The notes below the pieces were generated by a model. The model saw only the letters and a list, made by a program, of their open reading frames with translations. It was not told the DNA's origin and ran no database searches. From RYN-230 sp036497945 (lineage in GTDB: Bacteria; Actinomycetota; Actinomycetes; Streptosporangiales; Streptosporangiaceae), in NCBI GenBank assembly GCA_036497945.1, contig DASXIN010000152.1:1-64000 (forward strand): DNA of 64,000 bases, in the 5' to 3' direction. The position numbers and the translations under genes were made by a program. Shown piece by piece: positions 52,927 through 61,516 of the stretch. Position 1 is the stretch's first letter. Every line of letters starts with the position of its first letter.

Positions 52927-53035
52927 GGACTTCAGAGATGCCTGTCCCGTCCGGTCCTGGTTGCCTGAGAGGTTCCGGGGAGGTTGCCCCTTCGGCGCCC
53001 CGCACTGGCTGTGCAGGGACTCTCCCGGACGGTGT
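52927..53035 (-). ncRNA. Glycine riboswitch (single aptamer type)
   Basis: On the minus strand the core elements of the glycine aptamer appear in order: CCGTCCGGGAGAGTCC, GCGCCGAAGGGGCAACC, CCGGAACCTCTCAGGCAACC, AGGACCGGACGG. The closing P1 stem (CCGTCC with GGACGG) is complete. A short 3' part (CAGGCATCTCTGAAGTCC) follows. It lies directly upstream of gcvP, the classical target. Only one complete aptamer is seen; a second full core is not visible. Confidence 0.92.
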
Positions 53036-53062
53036 GATCGGCTACCGCTCAGCCTACTCGCT

Positions 53063-53229
53063 GGTGAGGCGGGGCGCGCCGCAGGCGTGTTCCCGCCGAG
53101 CCAGCGATTGCGCGATCGGGCAAGATCTAGCGCCGGCGAGGCGAGGCCCGCCGCAGGCGGGTGCTCGCGGAGCCGACGTTCGGCGCGAAGCGGCGATCGG
53201 GGGGTCCAGGGGGGGTCGTCCCCCCGGAC
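53063..53229 (+). repeat. Dispersed palindromic repeat, copy C, with a degenerate tandem upstream unit
   Basis: Unit 1 (53063-53120, starting GGTGAGGCGGGGCGCGCCGC) and unit 2 (53135-53203, starting GGCGAGGCGAGGCCCGCCGC) are related and both end in GCGATCGGG-like sequence. Unit 2 continues into the palindromic core GGGGGGGTCGTCCCCCC (53211-53227), shared with copies A and B. It fills the gap between the riboswitch and the merR stop, and its hairpin could terminate transcription of the minus-strand merR gene. Confidence 0.75.
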
Positions 53230-53233
53230 TAAT

Positions 53234-53872
<639 letters not shown>

Positions 53873-53975
53873 TGTGCCTCCACCCGGAGCTGACCACCCT
53901 GGGTACTCGTCTCGCACGGTAGGCCGCCAGCGCCGGCCGAGTCAACGATCGGCCACGGCGCGTCGTGGGGGGACC

Positions 53976-54446
53976 TCAGGTGGCCCGGCCGAAATCCTCG
54001 GGGGTGATCGTGTCCAGGAACTCGCGGAACTTTTCGACCTCGTCTTCCTGCTCGTCGGGGATGGCCACGCCCGCCTCGTCGAGCACCTCATCGCTGGCGA
54101 AGATGCTGGCGCCGGTGCGCAGCGCGAGGGCGATCGAATCGGACGGCCGGGCGCTGACTTCCTTGCCGTTGGAGAAGATCAGGTCGGCGAAGAAGATGCC
54201 GTCCCGGAGCGCGGTGATGTTCACCGTCTGCAGCTGCACGTCCAGCGCTTCCAGCACGTCACGGAAGAGGTCGTGGGTCAGCGGCCGGGCGGGCACCATG
54301 CCCTGCTGCGCGAACGCGATCGCGGTAGCCTCAACCGGCCCGATCCAGATCGGCAGATACCTGTCACCCTGCGTCTCCTTCAGCAGGACGATGGGCTGGT
54401 TCGTGGGCATCTCGACCCGGACGCCGACGACCTCCATCTTCCTCAC
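53976..54446 (-). CDS. Bifunctional nuclease family protein (DUF151)
   Basis: A 156-aa DUF151/BFN protein. MEVVGVRVEMPTNQPIVLLK, RYLPIWIGPVEATAIAFAQQ, ARPLTHDLFRDVLEALDVQL and SARPSDSIALALRTGASIFA are the conserved blocks. Plant and bacterial members were reported to have DNase/RNase activity. GTG 54446 follows GGACGGAG; ATG 54437 is an alternative. It sits between the two merR genes as in related genomes (Rv1829 position). Confidence 0.92.
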   Translation of the reverse strand: MRKMEVVGVRVEMPTNQPIVLLKETQGDRYLPIWIGPVEATAIAFAQQGMVPARPLTHDLFRDVLEALDVQLQTVNITALRDGIFFADLIFSNGKEVSARPSDSIALALRTGASIFASDEVLDEAGVAIPDEQEDEVEKFREFLDTITPEDFGRAT

Positions 54447-54527
54447 GGCGGCTCCGTCCTCACACGCGCCTGACGCGCAGCCTCAGGCATGGACCTGCTG
54501 GGCATTCCTTAGCCAACGTACACCCCA

Positions 54528-55322
54528 TCAGGCACCGGACCTGGCGGCGGCTGGGCCGGCAAATCCGTTCCCGCCGTATCCGCGGCCGGCCCGGTCCGGC
54601 TCGGCCAGCGGGCCGGCTGAGCCGCCGGAGACGTGGCCGGCAGGCAGCCCGGCCACGTCCAGTCCGGCCTCGGCCAGGGCGTCGCCCATCAGCGACGCGT
54701 GCAGCTGCAGGGACAGCGCCGCGACCTCCCGGGCCGTCTGGGCGGCCCGGTCCCGTGAGCCCGGGCTGCGCTGCCGCAAGGTGGGCGCCACCACCTGTTC
54801 GATCAGCGCGGTCTCCCGCTCCACCGCGGCCCGCACCGCGCGCAGATGCCGGGCCTGCACGCCGTACTTGCCGAGCGCGGCGATGATCTGCGCCGCGGCC
54901 ACCGCGTCCGGCCCGTACTGCCGGCCGGACGCCCGGACCAGACCGAAATCTTCCAGTTCGGCCAGGTAGCTCTCGTCGATCCCGGCCGCGTCGAGCAGTT
55001 CCCGCCGGCTCAGCGGGCGCCGGGCGGCCCGCCGCTCCGGGTCGTCCGGGTCCGCCCCGGCGTCCCCATCGGCGGCGGCCAGCCGGTCCTTGATCACCCG
55101 CAGCGGCAGGTACTCGTCGCGCTGGGCGCTCAGGATGTAGCGCAGCCGGGCCACGTCGGCGGCCCCGAACCGGCGGTAGTTGGACGGCGACCGGGCAGGC
55201 TGGATCAGCCCCTCGGACTCCAGGAAACGGATCTTCGACACGCTCACATCGGGGAACTCGCCGCGGAGCTGGGCGAGCACCTCACTGATGCCGAAGCCGG
55301 TCCGGGCGGGCTGAGCGCTCAT
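54528..55322 (-). CDS. ftsR: FtsR-like MerR-family regulator
   Basis: A 264-aa MerR protein (Rv1828/FtsR type). The HTH region VSVSKIRFLESEGLIQPARS with NYRRFGAADVARLRYILSAQ is clear; REYLPLRVIKDRL-like helices and a long C-terminal part follow (SRRELLDAAGIDESYLAELE). In corynebacteria FtsR activates ftsZ. Its ATG overlaps the garA-like stop (ATGA), so the two are translationally coupled. The last 50 residues are Gly/Ala-rich and probably disordered. Confidence 0.9.
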   Translation of the reverse strand: MSAQPARTGFGISEVLAQLRGEFPDVSVSKIRFLESEGLIQPARSPSNYRRFGAADVARLRYILSAQRDEYLPLRVIKDRLAAADGDAGADPDDPERRAARRPLSRRELLDAAGIDESYLAELEDFGLVRASGRQYGPDAVAAAQIIAALGKYGVQARHLRAVRAAVERETALIEQVVAPTLRQRSPGSRDRAAQTAREVAALSLQLHASLMGDALAEAGLDVAGLPAGHVSGGSAGPLAEPDRAGRGYGGNGFAGPAAARSGA

Positions 55323-55864
55323 GCCCCGACCTGCGCGCCTCCGCCACCACGCTCTACCTGGGGCCGCCGCCCGGTGAGGAAGACCAGCCGGAACTTGCCG
55401 ATCTGCACCTCGTCGCCGCCGATCAGGGGCGCCTCTTCGATCCGCTCCTGGTTGACGTAGGTGCCGTTCAGGCTGCCGACATCGCGCACGGTGAACCGGT
55501 CCCCGCGGCGGTAGAACTCGGCGTGCCGCCGGGACACGGTGACGTCATCGAGGAAGATGTGACTGTCCCGGTGCCGGCCGGCCGTGGTGATGTCGCTGTC
55601 CAGCAGGAACCGGCTGCCCGCGTTGGGGCCGCGCTTGACCACCAGCAGGGCTACGCCGGGCGGCAGCGATTCCAGCGACGGGTCGACGAAGGGATCGTCG
55701 CCGAACTCAGGCTCGGCCGCCGGGTCCCCGCCCATCGAGATGATGGACGTCGTCTCACCCGGGCGGTCAGCACCCGGGCGCGCGAGCATCGTCCCGCAGT
55801 GCAGGCAGAAGCGTGCGTCGTCAGGATTAGCCTGACCGCACCGGGTGCAGTAGATGCTCGGCAT
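55319..55864 (-). CDS. garA: GarA/OdhI-like FHA-domain regulator with zinc ribbon
   Basis: A 181-aa protein from ATG 55864. It begins with a zinc ribbon (YCTRCGQANPDDARFCLHCG), then the phospho-acceptor motif PGETTSIISM, then an FHA domain (LLVVKRGPNAGSRFLLDSDI, TTAGRHRDSHIFLDD, VTVSRRHAEFYRRGD, DVGSLNGTYVNQERIEE). In mycobacteria and corynebacteria the ETT motif is phosphorylated by Ser/Thr kinases and the protein controls 2-oxoglutarate and glutamate metabolism; the zinc ribbon is an extra module absent from GarA itself. Confidence 0.92.
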   Translation of the reverse strand: MPSIYCTRCGQANPDDARFCLHCGTMLARPGADRPGETTSIISMGGDPAAEPEFGDDPFVDPSLESLPPGVALLVVKRGPNAGSRFLLDSDITTAGRHRDSHIFLDDVTVSRRHAEFYRRGDRFTVRDVGSLNGTYVNQERIEEAPLIGGDEVQIGKFRLVFLTGRRPQVERGGGGAQVGA

Positions 55865-56266
55865 GTCTTGGCCCAGCCTCTCCTCTGCTGGCCATGGGCT
55901 CTGGGCGGGAACCACGTCGGACGCAGCCCGTTCCCCGTGTCTGGCAGAACTGTGCTCTCTGGAACCGTGCTCACTGAAGCCGTGCTCAGGAGGTACCTGG
56001 TCGGCTGATGCACCCCACGCTACCTGGGCTGCACCCGACCGGTCCATGCGCCACGCGCGGCGCCCGGCCGGGCTGAACCTGGCCCACCAGCCACGGCGTC
56101 GGCCCTGGCCAGGGGATGAATCCGCGCCCCGGGATCCGCCCGGTGCGCTATCGTCCCGCCGCCGCCACATCCTGGCCGCACCTCCGACGCATGCACCCCT
56201 CCGGATGGGATTGTCTCACGGTGGGCGGTTGCCCCGCTGGACACTGAGCTGGCCAGCCTACCGGGT
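55865..56266. other. 400-nt intergenic stretch between garA-like and GMPP genes, no gene seen
   Basis: The minus-strand frame is open upstream of garA-like ATG 55864, but the encoded sequence is low complexity (EHGSREHSSARHGERAA-type, from short GTGCTC/GAACC repeats at about 55948-55990) and lacks a start with ribosome-binding site. No promoter, terminator or RNA could be assigned with confidence; it should hold the garA-like promoter. Confidence 0.5.
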
Positions 56267-58765
56267 TCAGCTACCGGATCGTTCCGCCACTGCCGCCCAC
56301 TCGTCGAGCAGCGCCTGGGCGGTGTCCGCGTCAGTGCCCTCGGCCCACAGGTGGGTCACCGCGTCCGACGGGTCGGGCAGTACCAGCACCCAGCCGCCGT
56401 CCGGCTCCACGATGCGCACCCCGTCGGTGGTATCCACCGTCCGGTTGCCGGCCGCCTCCACCACGGTGCGCATCACGCTGCCCTTGGCCGCCCACGGCGT
56501 CGGCATGGACCGCTTGAGCAGGTGCGCGGCCGGGATCCGGGCGTCGATCTGGCTCAGCGACAGCCTGGTCCGGGCGACCAGGCCGAGCAGCCGGGCGAAC
56601 GCCGCGATGCCGTCCAGGGTCCGGCTGAACTCGGGCACCACATACCCGCCGCGGCCGTCGCCGCCGAAAATTACATCGTCCGCCGTGGTGGCCTCGGTCA
56701 GCCCGTGCAGCGAGGTCGGCGTCCAGTCCACGTGCACGCCATGGAACCGGCAGACCTGCTCGGCCACCCGGGTCGTGGTCACCGGCAGCGCCACCCGCCC
56801 GGCCCGGCGTTCCGCCGCGATCAGGTCCAGCACGACCAGCAGCGCCCGGTCGTCGCTGATCATCGCGCCCTTGTCGTCCACCAGCATGATCCGCTCGCCG
56901 ACCTGGTCGAAGCGCACGCCGAACGCGGCGCGGGACGAGGCGACCAGCTCGGACAGCCGCTGCATGCCCGCCCGGACCTGGGCCAGCCCCTGGGTGGGGT
57001 TGGCCTCGTCCAGCCCGTTGTTGACGATCAGCGCCTCCACCCCGAGCCGGCCGAGCAGGCTGGGCAGCACCAGCGAGACGGTGCCGCCCGCGCAGTCCAC
57101 CACGACCTTGAGCCCGGCCTCACGCACCCCGGTCATGTCCACGCTGCGCACCAGTTCCTGGGCGTACGACTCGACCACCCGGGACGGGTAGGTCAGCTCG
57201 GCGATCTCGCCCGGGAAGGCCCGCCGGTACTCCTGCCGGGAGAACACCCGCTCCAGCTTGCGCGCGGCGGTCTGGGACAGCTCGGCGCCCCGGTCGTCCA
57301 GGAACACGATGTCGATCGACTGCGGGTCGCCGGACGTGGTGCGCAGCGCGATGCCGCCGGCGCACGAACTTCGCGAGGTCTGGAACCTGGCCACCGGCAG
57401 CGGCTGGGCCTCCAGGTCGACCACGTTGATGGCACTGGCGTTGAGTGCGCATTGCACGGCGCGCTTGAGCGCCCGCGCGGCGCGGGATACGTCACGGGAG
57501 GTGGTGACGACCGACCCCTTCCGCAGCGTGGTCGCGTAGGCGCTGGACAGCCGGACGCACAGCTCGGGGGTGATCTCGACGTTGACCAGGCCGGACACCC
57601 CGCGCGGCCCGAACAGGGTGCGCTGCCCGCGGGATTCCCAGATGACGCTGGTGTTCACCACCGCGCCCGCCTCGATGGTCTTGAACGGGTAGACCTTGAC
57701 CCCCGCGGACAGGTAGGCCTCCGGCTCAATGACGCACTCGTCCCCGACCACCGCGCCTTCCTCGATCCGGGCGGACGGCATCACGTCGGTGTTCTTGCCG
57801 ATCACACAGCCGCGCAGGGTGACCCCCTGCCCGACGTAGACGTTGTTGTGCACCACCGCCCGGTGCAGGAACGCGCCCTCCTTGACCACCACGTTGCTGC
57901 CCAGCACGGTGAACTCACGCAGCTCGGCGCCCGCCTCGACCTTGGCGTAGTCGCCGACGCACACCGGCCCGGACAGCACCGCCTCCGGGTCCACCTCGGC
58001 CCCCTCGGCCACCCACACCCCGGGCGATACCTCGAACCCGTCGATCTCCGTGTCCACCCGGCCGGACAGCACATCGGCCTGGGCCTTCAGGTAGCTCTCG
58101 TGGGTGCCCACGTCTTCCCAGTAGCCGTCCGCGATGTAGCCGAACAGCGGCGCGTCCCGCTTCAGCAGGGCCGGGAACACGTCGCCGGACCAGTCCACCG
58201 ACTCCCCCGGCGGCACCTCGGCCAGCACCTCGGGCTCCATCACGTAGATCCCGGTATTGACCGTGTCCGAGAACACCTGGCCCCAGGTGGGCTTCTCCAG
58301 GAAGCGCTGGATCCGGCCGTCCTCGCCGACGATGATGATGCCGAACTCCAGCGGGTTGGGCACCCGGGTCAGCCCGACGGTGACCAGCGCCCCGGCCTCC
58401 TTGTGCGCCCGGACCATGGCGGTCAGGTCGATGTCGGTCAGCGCGTCCCCGGAGATGACCAGGAACGGCTCGTCGCGCAGCTCGTCCTCGGCGTTCTTCA
58501 CACTGCCCGCGGTGCCGAGCGGCGCCTCCTCGGTGGCGTACTGCAGGCGCATGCCCACGTCCTCGCCGTCCCCGAAGTAGTTGCGCACCAGCGAAGCCAG
58601 GAACTGCACGGTGACCACGGTCTCGTCGAAGCCGTGCCGCTTGAGCAGCCGCAGCACGTGTTCCATGATCGGTTTGTTGCAGACGGGCAGCAGCGGCTTG
58701 GGCTGGTTGGCGGTCATCGGCCGCAGCCGGGTGCCCTCTCCGCCGGCCATTACGACGGCCTTCAC
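56267..58765 (-). CDS. Mannose-1-phosphate guanylyltransferase / phosphomannomutase-like fusion protein
   Basis: An 832-aa three-part protein. Residues 1-240 are a sugar-phosphate nucleotidyltransferase (VKAVVMAGGEGTRLRPMTAN, KPLLPVCNKPIMEH, FLVISGDALTDIDL, FLEKPTWGQVFSDTVNTGIY). Residues about 250-380 form a left-handed beta-helix (hexapeptide repeats). Residues about 385-830 resemble a phosphomannomutase, but the active Ser loop reads ALRTTSGDPQS instead of TASHNP and the metal loop reads RFDQVGERIMLVDDKG instead of DGDxDR, so this domain is probably not a working mutase. It would make GDP-mannose for glycolipids or cell-wall glycans. Start GTG 58765 is supported by AAGGAG upstream. Confidence 0.88.
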   Translation of the reverse strand: MKAVVMAGGEGTRLRPMTANQPKPLLPVCNKPIMEHVLRLLKRHGFDETVVTVQFLASLVRNYFGDGEDVGMRLQYATEEAPLGTAGSVKNAEDELRDEPFLVISGDALTDIDLTAMVRAHKEAGALVTVGLTRVPNPLEFGIIIVGEDGRIQRFLEKPTWGQVFSDTVNTGIYVMEPEVLAEVPPGESVDWSGDVFPALLKRDAPLFGYIADGYWEDVGTHESYLKAQADVLSGRVDTEIDGFEVSPGVWVAEGAEVDPEAVLSGPVCVGDYAKVEAGAELREFTVLGSNVVVKEGAFLHRAVVHNNVYVGQGVTLRGCVIGKNTDVMPSARIEEGAVVGDECVIEPEAYLSAGVKVYPFKTIEAGAVVNTSVIWESRGQRTLFGPRGVSGLVNVEITPELCVRLSSAYATTLRKGSVVTTSRDVSRAARALKRAVQCALNASAINVVDLEAQPLPVARFQTSRSSCAGGIALRTTSGDPQSIDIVFLDDRGAELSQTAARKLERVFSRQEYRRAFPGEIAELTYPSRVVESYAQELVRSVDMTGVREAGLKVVVDCAGGTVSLVLPSLLGRLGVEALIVNNGLDEANPTQGLAQVRAGMQRLSELVASSRAAFGVRFDQVGERIMLVDDKGAMISDDRALLVVLDLIAAERRAGRVALPVTTTRVAEQVCRFHGVHVDWTPTSLHGLTEATTADDVIFGGDGRGGYVVPEFSRTLDGIAAFARLLGLVARTRLSLSQIDARIPAAHLLKRSMPTPWAAKGSVMRTVVEAAGNRTVDTTDGVRIVEPDGGWVLVLPDPSDAVTHLWAEGTDADTAQALLDEWAAVAERSGS

Positions 58766-58840
58766 CGGTGCCGGGTCTCCTTCCAGGTCATCCGTGCCGT
58801 CTGCCCATCCTCCCCGATCCGATGCCGGGCAGGGCACTCG

Positions 58841-59551
58841 CTATCGGGTGTCTCCATCATGACTGGCGAGGTGGTGAGGTGGTGCGGGACTCCTGGTGAG
58901 CTGCCGGGCCTGGGCCAGGTACAGACCCGCCGCCCACCAGTACAGCGCGGTGCCCCACAGCCCGAACGCCCAGCCGACCACCTTGGCCACCTCCGCGGCC
59001 GTGCCGCCATAGGTGCCCAGCAGCAGCAGCGGGAAGGCGTAGAACAGGCACAGTGTCGCCGCCTTGCCGACGAAGCTGACCTGCAGCGGCTCCCAGCCGT
59101 GCCGGCGTAGCCAGAGCAGCGCGACGCCGAGCACCAGTTCCCGGGCCACCAGCACGCCGACCAGCCACCACGGGATGATGGCCCGGATGGCCAGCGTGAT
59201 GAGCATGGCCCCGATGTACAGCCGGTCGGCCGCCGGGTCGAGCACCTGCCCCAGGCGGCTCTCCTGGTGCCAGGCCCGGGCGATCTTCCCGTCCAGCCAG
59301 TCACTGGCCGCCGCGCCGAACAGCAGGCCGACCGCCCAGGCGTCCGCGTGCGGGCCGAGCACCAGCCAGACGAACACCGGGACGCCGGCCAGCCGGGCCA
59401 TGCTGAGCAGGTTGGGCACCGTCCAGATCCGGTCCGGCAGACCGCTTTCGGCCGGCCGGGGCTCAGCCCGCTGACCCTGGACGGCCGCGGCGGCATCCGG
59501 CGCGCTGCTGCCTGTGTCCAACGGAGCGGCCCCCTTGCTCGCGGTACGCAC
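58841..59551 (-). CDS. CDP-alcohol phosphatidyltransferase
   Basis: A 236-aa membrane enzyme with the CDP-alcohol signature SDWLDGKIARAWHQES...LGQVLDPAADR (D-x2-DG-x2-AR-x8-G-x3-D-x3-D), VPNLLSMARLAGVPVFVWLV at the first helix, and about six membrane helices. It makes a phospholipid such as phosphatidylglycerol phosphate or a PI-type lipid. The start is uncertain: GTG 59551 is taken, but the frame stays open through a 21-nt tandem repeat to GTG 59596, and conserved sequence begins only after about residue 45. Located upstream of the GMPP fusion gene by 75 nt, same direction, as in Streptomyces. Confidence 0.85.
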   Translation of the reverse strand: MRTASKGAAPLDTGSSAPDAAAAVQGQRAEPRPAESGLPDRIWTVPNLLSMARLAGVPVFVWLVLGPHADAWAVGLLFGAAASDWLDGKIARAWHQESRLGQVLDPAADRLYIGAMLITLAIRAIIPWWLVGVLVARELVLGVALLWLRRHGWEPLQVSFVGKAATLCLFYAFPLLLLGTYGGTAAEVAKVVGWAFGLWGTALYWWAAGLYLAQARQLTRSPAPPHHLASHDGDTR

Positions 59552-59622
59552 CCGCCATATGTGCTTCGCGGTACCCAATGTGCCCGCGGTACCCACCCGC
59601 GTGCTCGCGGTACCTACCCGCC
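59536..59622 (-). repeat. 21-nt tandem repeat with GGTACC core at the 5' end of the CDP-alcohol transferase gene
   Basis: Four units of plus-strand consensus TGCTCGCGGTACCCACCCGC(G): 59536-59556, 59562-59580 (19 nt), 59581-59601 and 59602-59622. Three units contain GGTACC; the first has GGTACG. It spans the short gap between the sigma gene stop and the transferase start and could act as a control element or add N-terminal heptapeptides. Confidence 0.8.
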
Positions 59623-59629
59623 GCCGACC

Positions 59630-60790
59630 CTACCCGGTGAGCCCGGCTGCCTTGGTGATCAGGTACTGCTGTTCCCGGAGGTTGGTGGCCCGGGCCGCCG
59701 CGGCCTGGAACCCGGCCCGGGCCGCTGCCCGGTCACCGGCCTGCTCCAGCAGGTGGGCGCGTACCGACAGGTAGCGGTGATGGTCGCCGAGCTGGCCGGC
59801 CACGGTATCCAGGATGGCCAGCCCGGCGGCGGGCCCGTCCGCCATGGCCGCCGCGGCCGCGCGGTTCAGCGTCACCATCGGGTTGCCGGTCATCCGCTCC
59901 AGCACCCGGTACAGGGCCAGGATCTTCACCCAGTCGGTGTCCTCCGGCCGGGCCGCCTGATCGTGCACGGCCGCGATGGCCGCCTGCAGCTGGTACTCGC
60001 CGGCCGACCCCGGGCCGCGCCGCAGCGCCTCGGTGACCAGGGTCAGGCCCTCGGTGATCAGCGCCCGGTCCCAGCCGCCGCGGTGCTGCTCGGCCAGCGG
60101 GATCAGCTCGCCGCCCGGCCCGGTGCGGGCCGGCCGCCGGGCCTCGGTGAGCAGCATCAGGGCCAGCAGCCCGGCCACCTCGGGGTCATCGGGCAGGCCG
60201 GCCCGCAGCATCCGGGCCAGCCGGATGGCCTCGCCGGACAGGTCGGTGCGGGCCAGGTCCGGGCCGCTGCTGGTCGTGTAGCCCTCGTTGAACAGCAGGT
60301 AGAGCACGTGCAGCACGGACCGCAGCCGGTCCGCCCGCTGCCCCGGCGGGGGCAGCCGGAACGGCTCGGCGGCGGCCTTGAGGGTGGCCTTGGCCCGGCT
60401 GATCCGCTGGCCCATGGCCGGCTCGGGCAGCAGGAACGCGGCGGCGATCTGCCGGGTGGTCAGGCCGCCCACCGCGCGCAGCGTGAGCGGGATGGCCGAG
60501 CCGGGGGCCAGCGCCGGGTGGCAGCACAGGTACATCAGGATCAGCGTGTCGTCCTGGCCGGGGGCCGGGCCGGGGTCAGCCAGCGACCAGGACGCGGCCA
60601 GCAGCTCGCGGCGGCGCCGTGCGTCCTCGCTGCGGTACTGGTCGGTCATCCGGCGGGCGGCCACCCGGATCAGCCAGCCCAGCGGGTTGTCCGGCGTCCC
60701 CTCGGTGGGCCAGCTCAGCGCGGCGGCCAGCAGCGCCTCCTGCACCGCGTCCTCGGCGCTGGCGAAGTCCCCGTACCGGCGGGTGATCAC
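59630..60790 (-). CDS. ECF42-type RNA polymerase sigma factor (5' end disrupted or non-canonical start)
   Basis: A 386-aa frame from GTG 60790. Sigma2 (ITRRYGDFASAEDAVQEALL, NPLGWLIRVAARRMTDQYRS) and sigma4 (GLTTRQIAAAFLLPEPAMGQ, RISRAKATLKAA) are followed by a long C-terminal TPR-like domain (LFNEGYTTSSG, ALYRVLERMTGNPMVTLNRA), the hallmark of ECF42. Its partner YCII/DGPF gene lies just upstream. In-frame codons before GTG 60790 still encode family-like sequence (ELRDLAPQVLGV), but between it and the in-frame TGA at 60925 there is no ATG, GTG or TTG. Either a CTG/other start (for example CTG 60820) is used, or the native start was lost next to a repeat tract. Confidence 0.85.
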   Translation of the reverse strand: MITRRYGDFASAEDAVQEALLAAALSWPTEGTPDNPLGWLIRVAARRMTDQYRSEDARRRRELLAASWSLADPGPAPGQDDTLILMYLCCHPALAPGSAIPLTLRAVGGLTTRQIAAAFLLPEPAMGQRISRAKATLKAAAEPFRLPPPGQRADRLRSVLHVLYLLFNEGYTTSSGPDLARTDLSGEAIRLARMLRAGLPDDPEVAGLLALMLLTEARRPARTGPGGELIPLAEQHRGGWDRALITEGLTLVTEALRRGPGSAGEYQLQAAIAAVHDQAARPEDTDWVKILALYRVLERMTGNPMVTLNRAAAAAMADGPAAGLAILDTVAGQLGDHHRYLSVRAHLLEQAGDRAAARAGFQAAAARATNLREQQYLITKAAGLTG

Positions 60791-60868
60791 CCCGAGGACC
60801 TGCGGCGCCAGGTCACGCAGCTCTTCGTCTTCTTTGAGCCTCCGGGGCGCTTTAACCCGCCTCCTTCC

Positions 60869-60900
60869 CTCCTCGCTCGTCGCTCGTTCCTCGCTCCTCC
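60869..60900 (-). repeat. GAGCGA-type low-complexity tract upstream of the sigma gene
   Basis: The minus strand reads GGAGGAGCGAGGAACGAGCG then ACGAGCGAGGAGG, a series of GAGCGA/GAACGA-like units. It lies between the YCII gene and the sigma gene, right where the sigma start codon is expected. Confidence 0.55.
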
Positions 60901-60964
60901 CCGCCCACCTCCCCCGTCCCCTTCACTGTCCAGTCGGCGGCGCGCCCCTTTGGCTCGGCTCAAG

Positions 60965-61366
60965 CTAAACCTCCGGATCGGGGGCGCTCAGCACCTGGCG
61001 GACCTCGATGGGCTGCTGGATCGGCCGGCCGGCCGGGCCGGGGGCGGCCGAGGCCTGCGCGGCGATCTCGATGGCCCGCCCGGCCGACTCGACGTCCACC
61101 AGCCGGTAGCCGGCCAGCAGCTCCTTGGACTCCGGGTAGGGCCCGTCGGTGATCACCGGCGCGGTGACGCCGTCGGACACCACGAACCGGGCCTGGTCCG
61201 GCCCGGCCAGCCCCTGCGCGTCGACCAGCTCGCCCCGGTCGGCCAGCTCCTGATTGAGCGCCTGCTGGAACTCGATGTGCGCCTTGACGTCCTGCGGAGC
61301 CCACTCGGTCATCGGCGGGCAGCCCGCCTCGGCGGGCCCGTAGTTCTGCAGCAGCATGAATCGCAT
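60965..61366 (-). CDS. YCII/DGPF-domain protein (partner of ECF42 sigma factor)
   Basis: A 133-aa YCII-related (DGPF) protein: MRFMLLQNYGPAEAG, QQALNQELADRGELVDAQGL, VITDGPYPESKELLAGYRLV (the DGPF motif here reads DGPYPESKE) and a final PIEVRQVL strand. GGAGGATGGAG precedes ATG 61366. Genes of this family sit next to ECF42 sigma factors and are among their targets; the biochemical role is unknown, possibly a small oxidoreductase-like or ligand-binding fold. Confidence 0.9.
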   Translation of the reverse strand: MRFMLLQNYGPAEAGCPPMTEWAPQDVKAHIEFQQALNQELADRGELVDAQGLAGPDQARFVVSDGVTAPVITDGPYPESKELLAGYRLVDVESAGRAIEIAAQASAAPGPAGRPIQQPIEVRQVLSAPDPEV

Positions 61367-61516
61367 GGCTCCATCCTCCCTGGTCACAGGACACCTCGGT
61401 AGCGCCTTCAGACCGGTGTCGGAGCAGCCGAACGATTTTCGACGGAGTGAGCCGGCTCAGATCGGGTAGGGGCCGCCCAACTGCAACAATGCCGATACAC
61501 GGACAGGAGCAGCTCA

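Noticed and set aside
50176..52968. A 930-codon plus-strand open frame opposite gcvP
   Set aside because: Antisense of gcvP; amino-acid composition is that of a shadow frame.
55865..56170. N-terminal extension of the garA-like protein
   Set aside because: Low-complexity sequence without a start supported by a ribosome-binding site; the zinc ribbon starts right after ATG 55864.
56351..59110. A 919-codon plus-strand open frame opposite the GMPP fusion gene
   Set aside because: Antisense shadow without domains.
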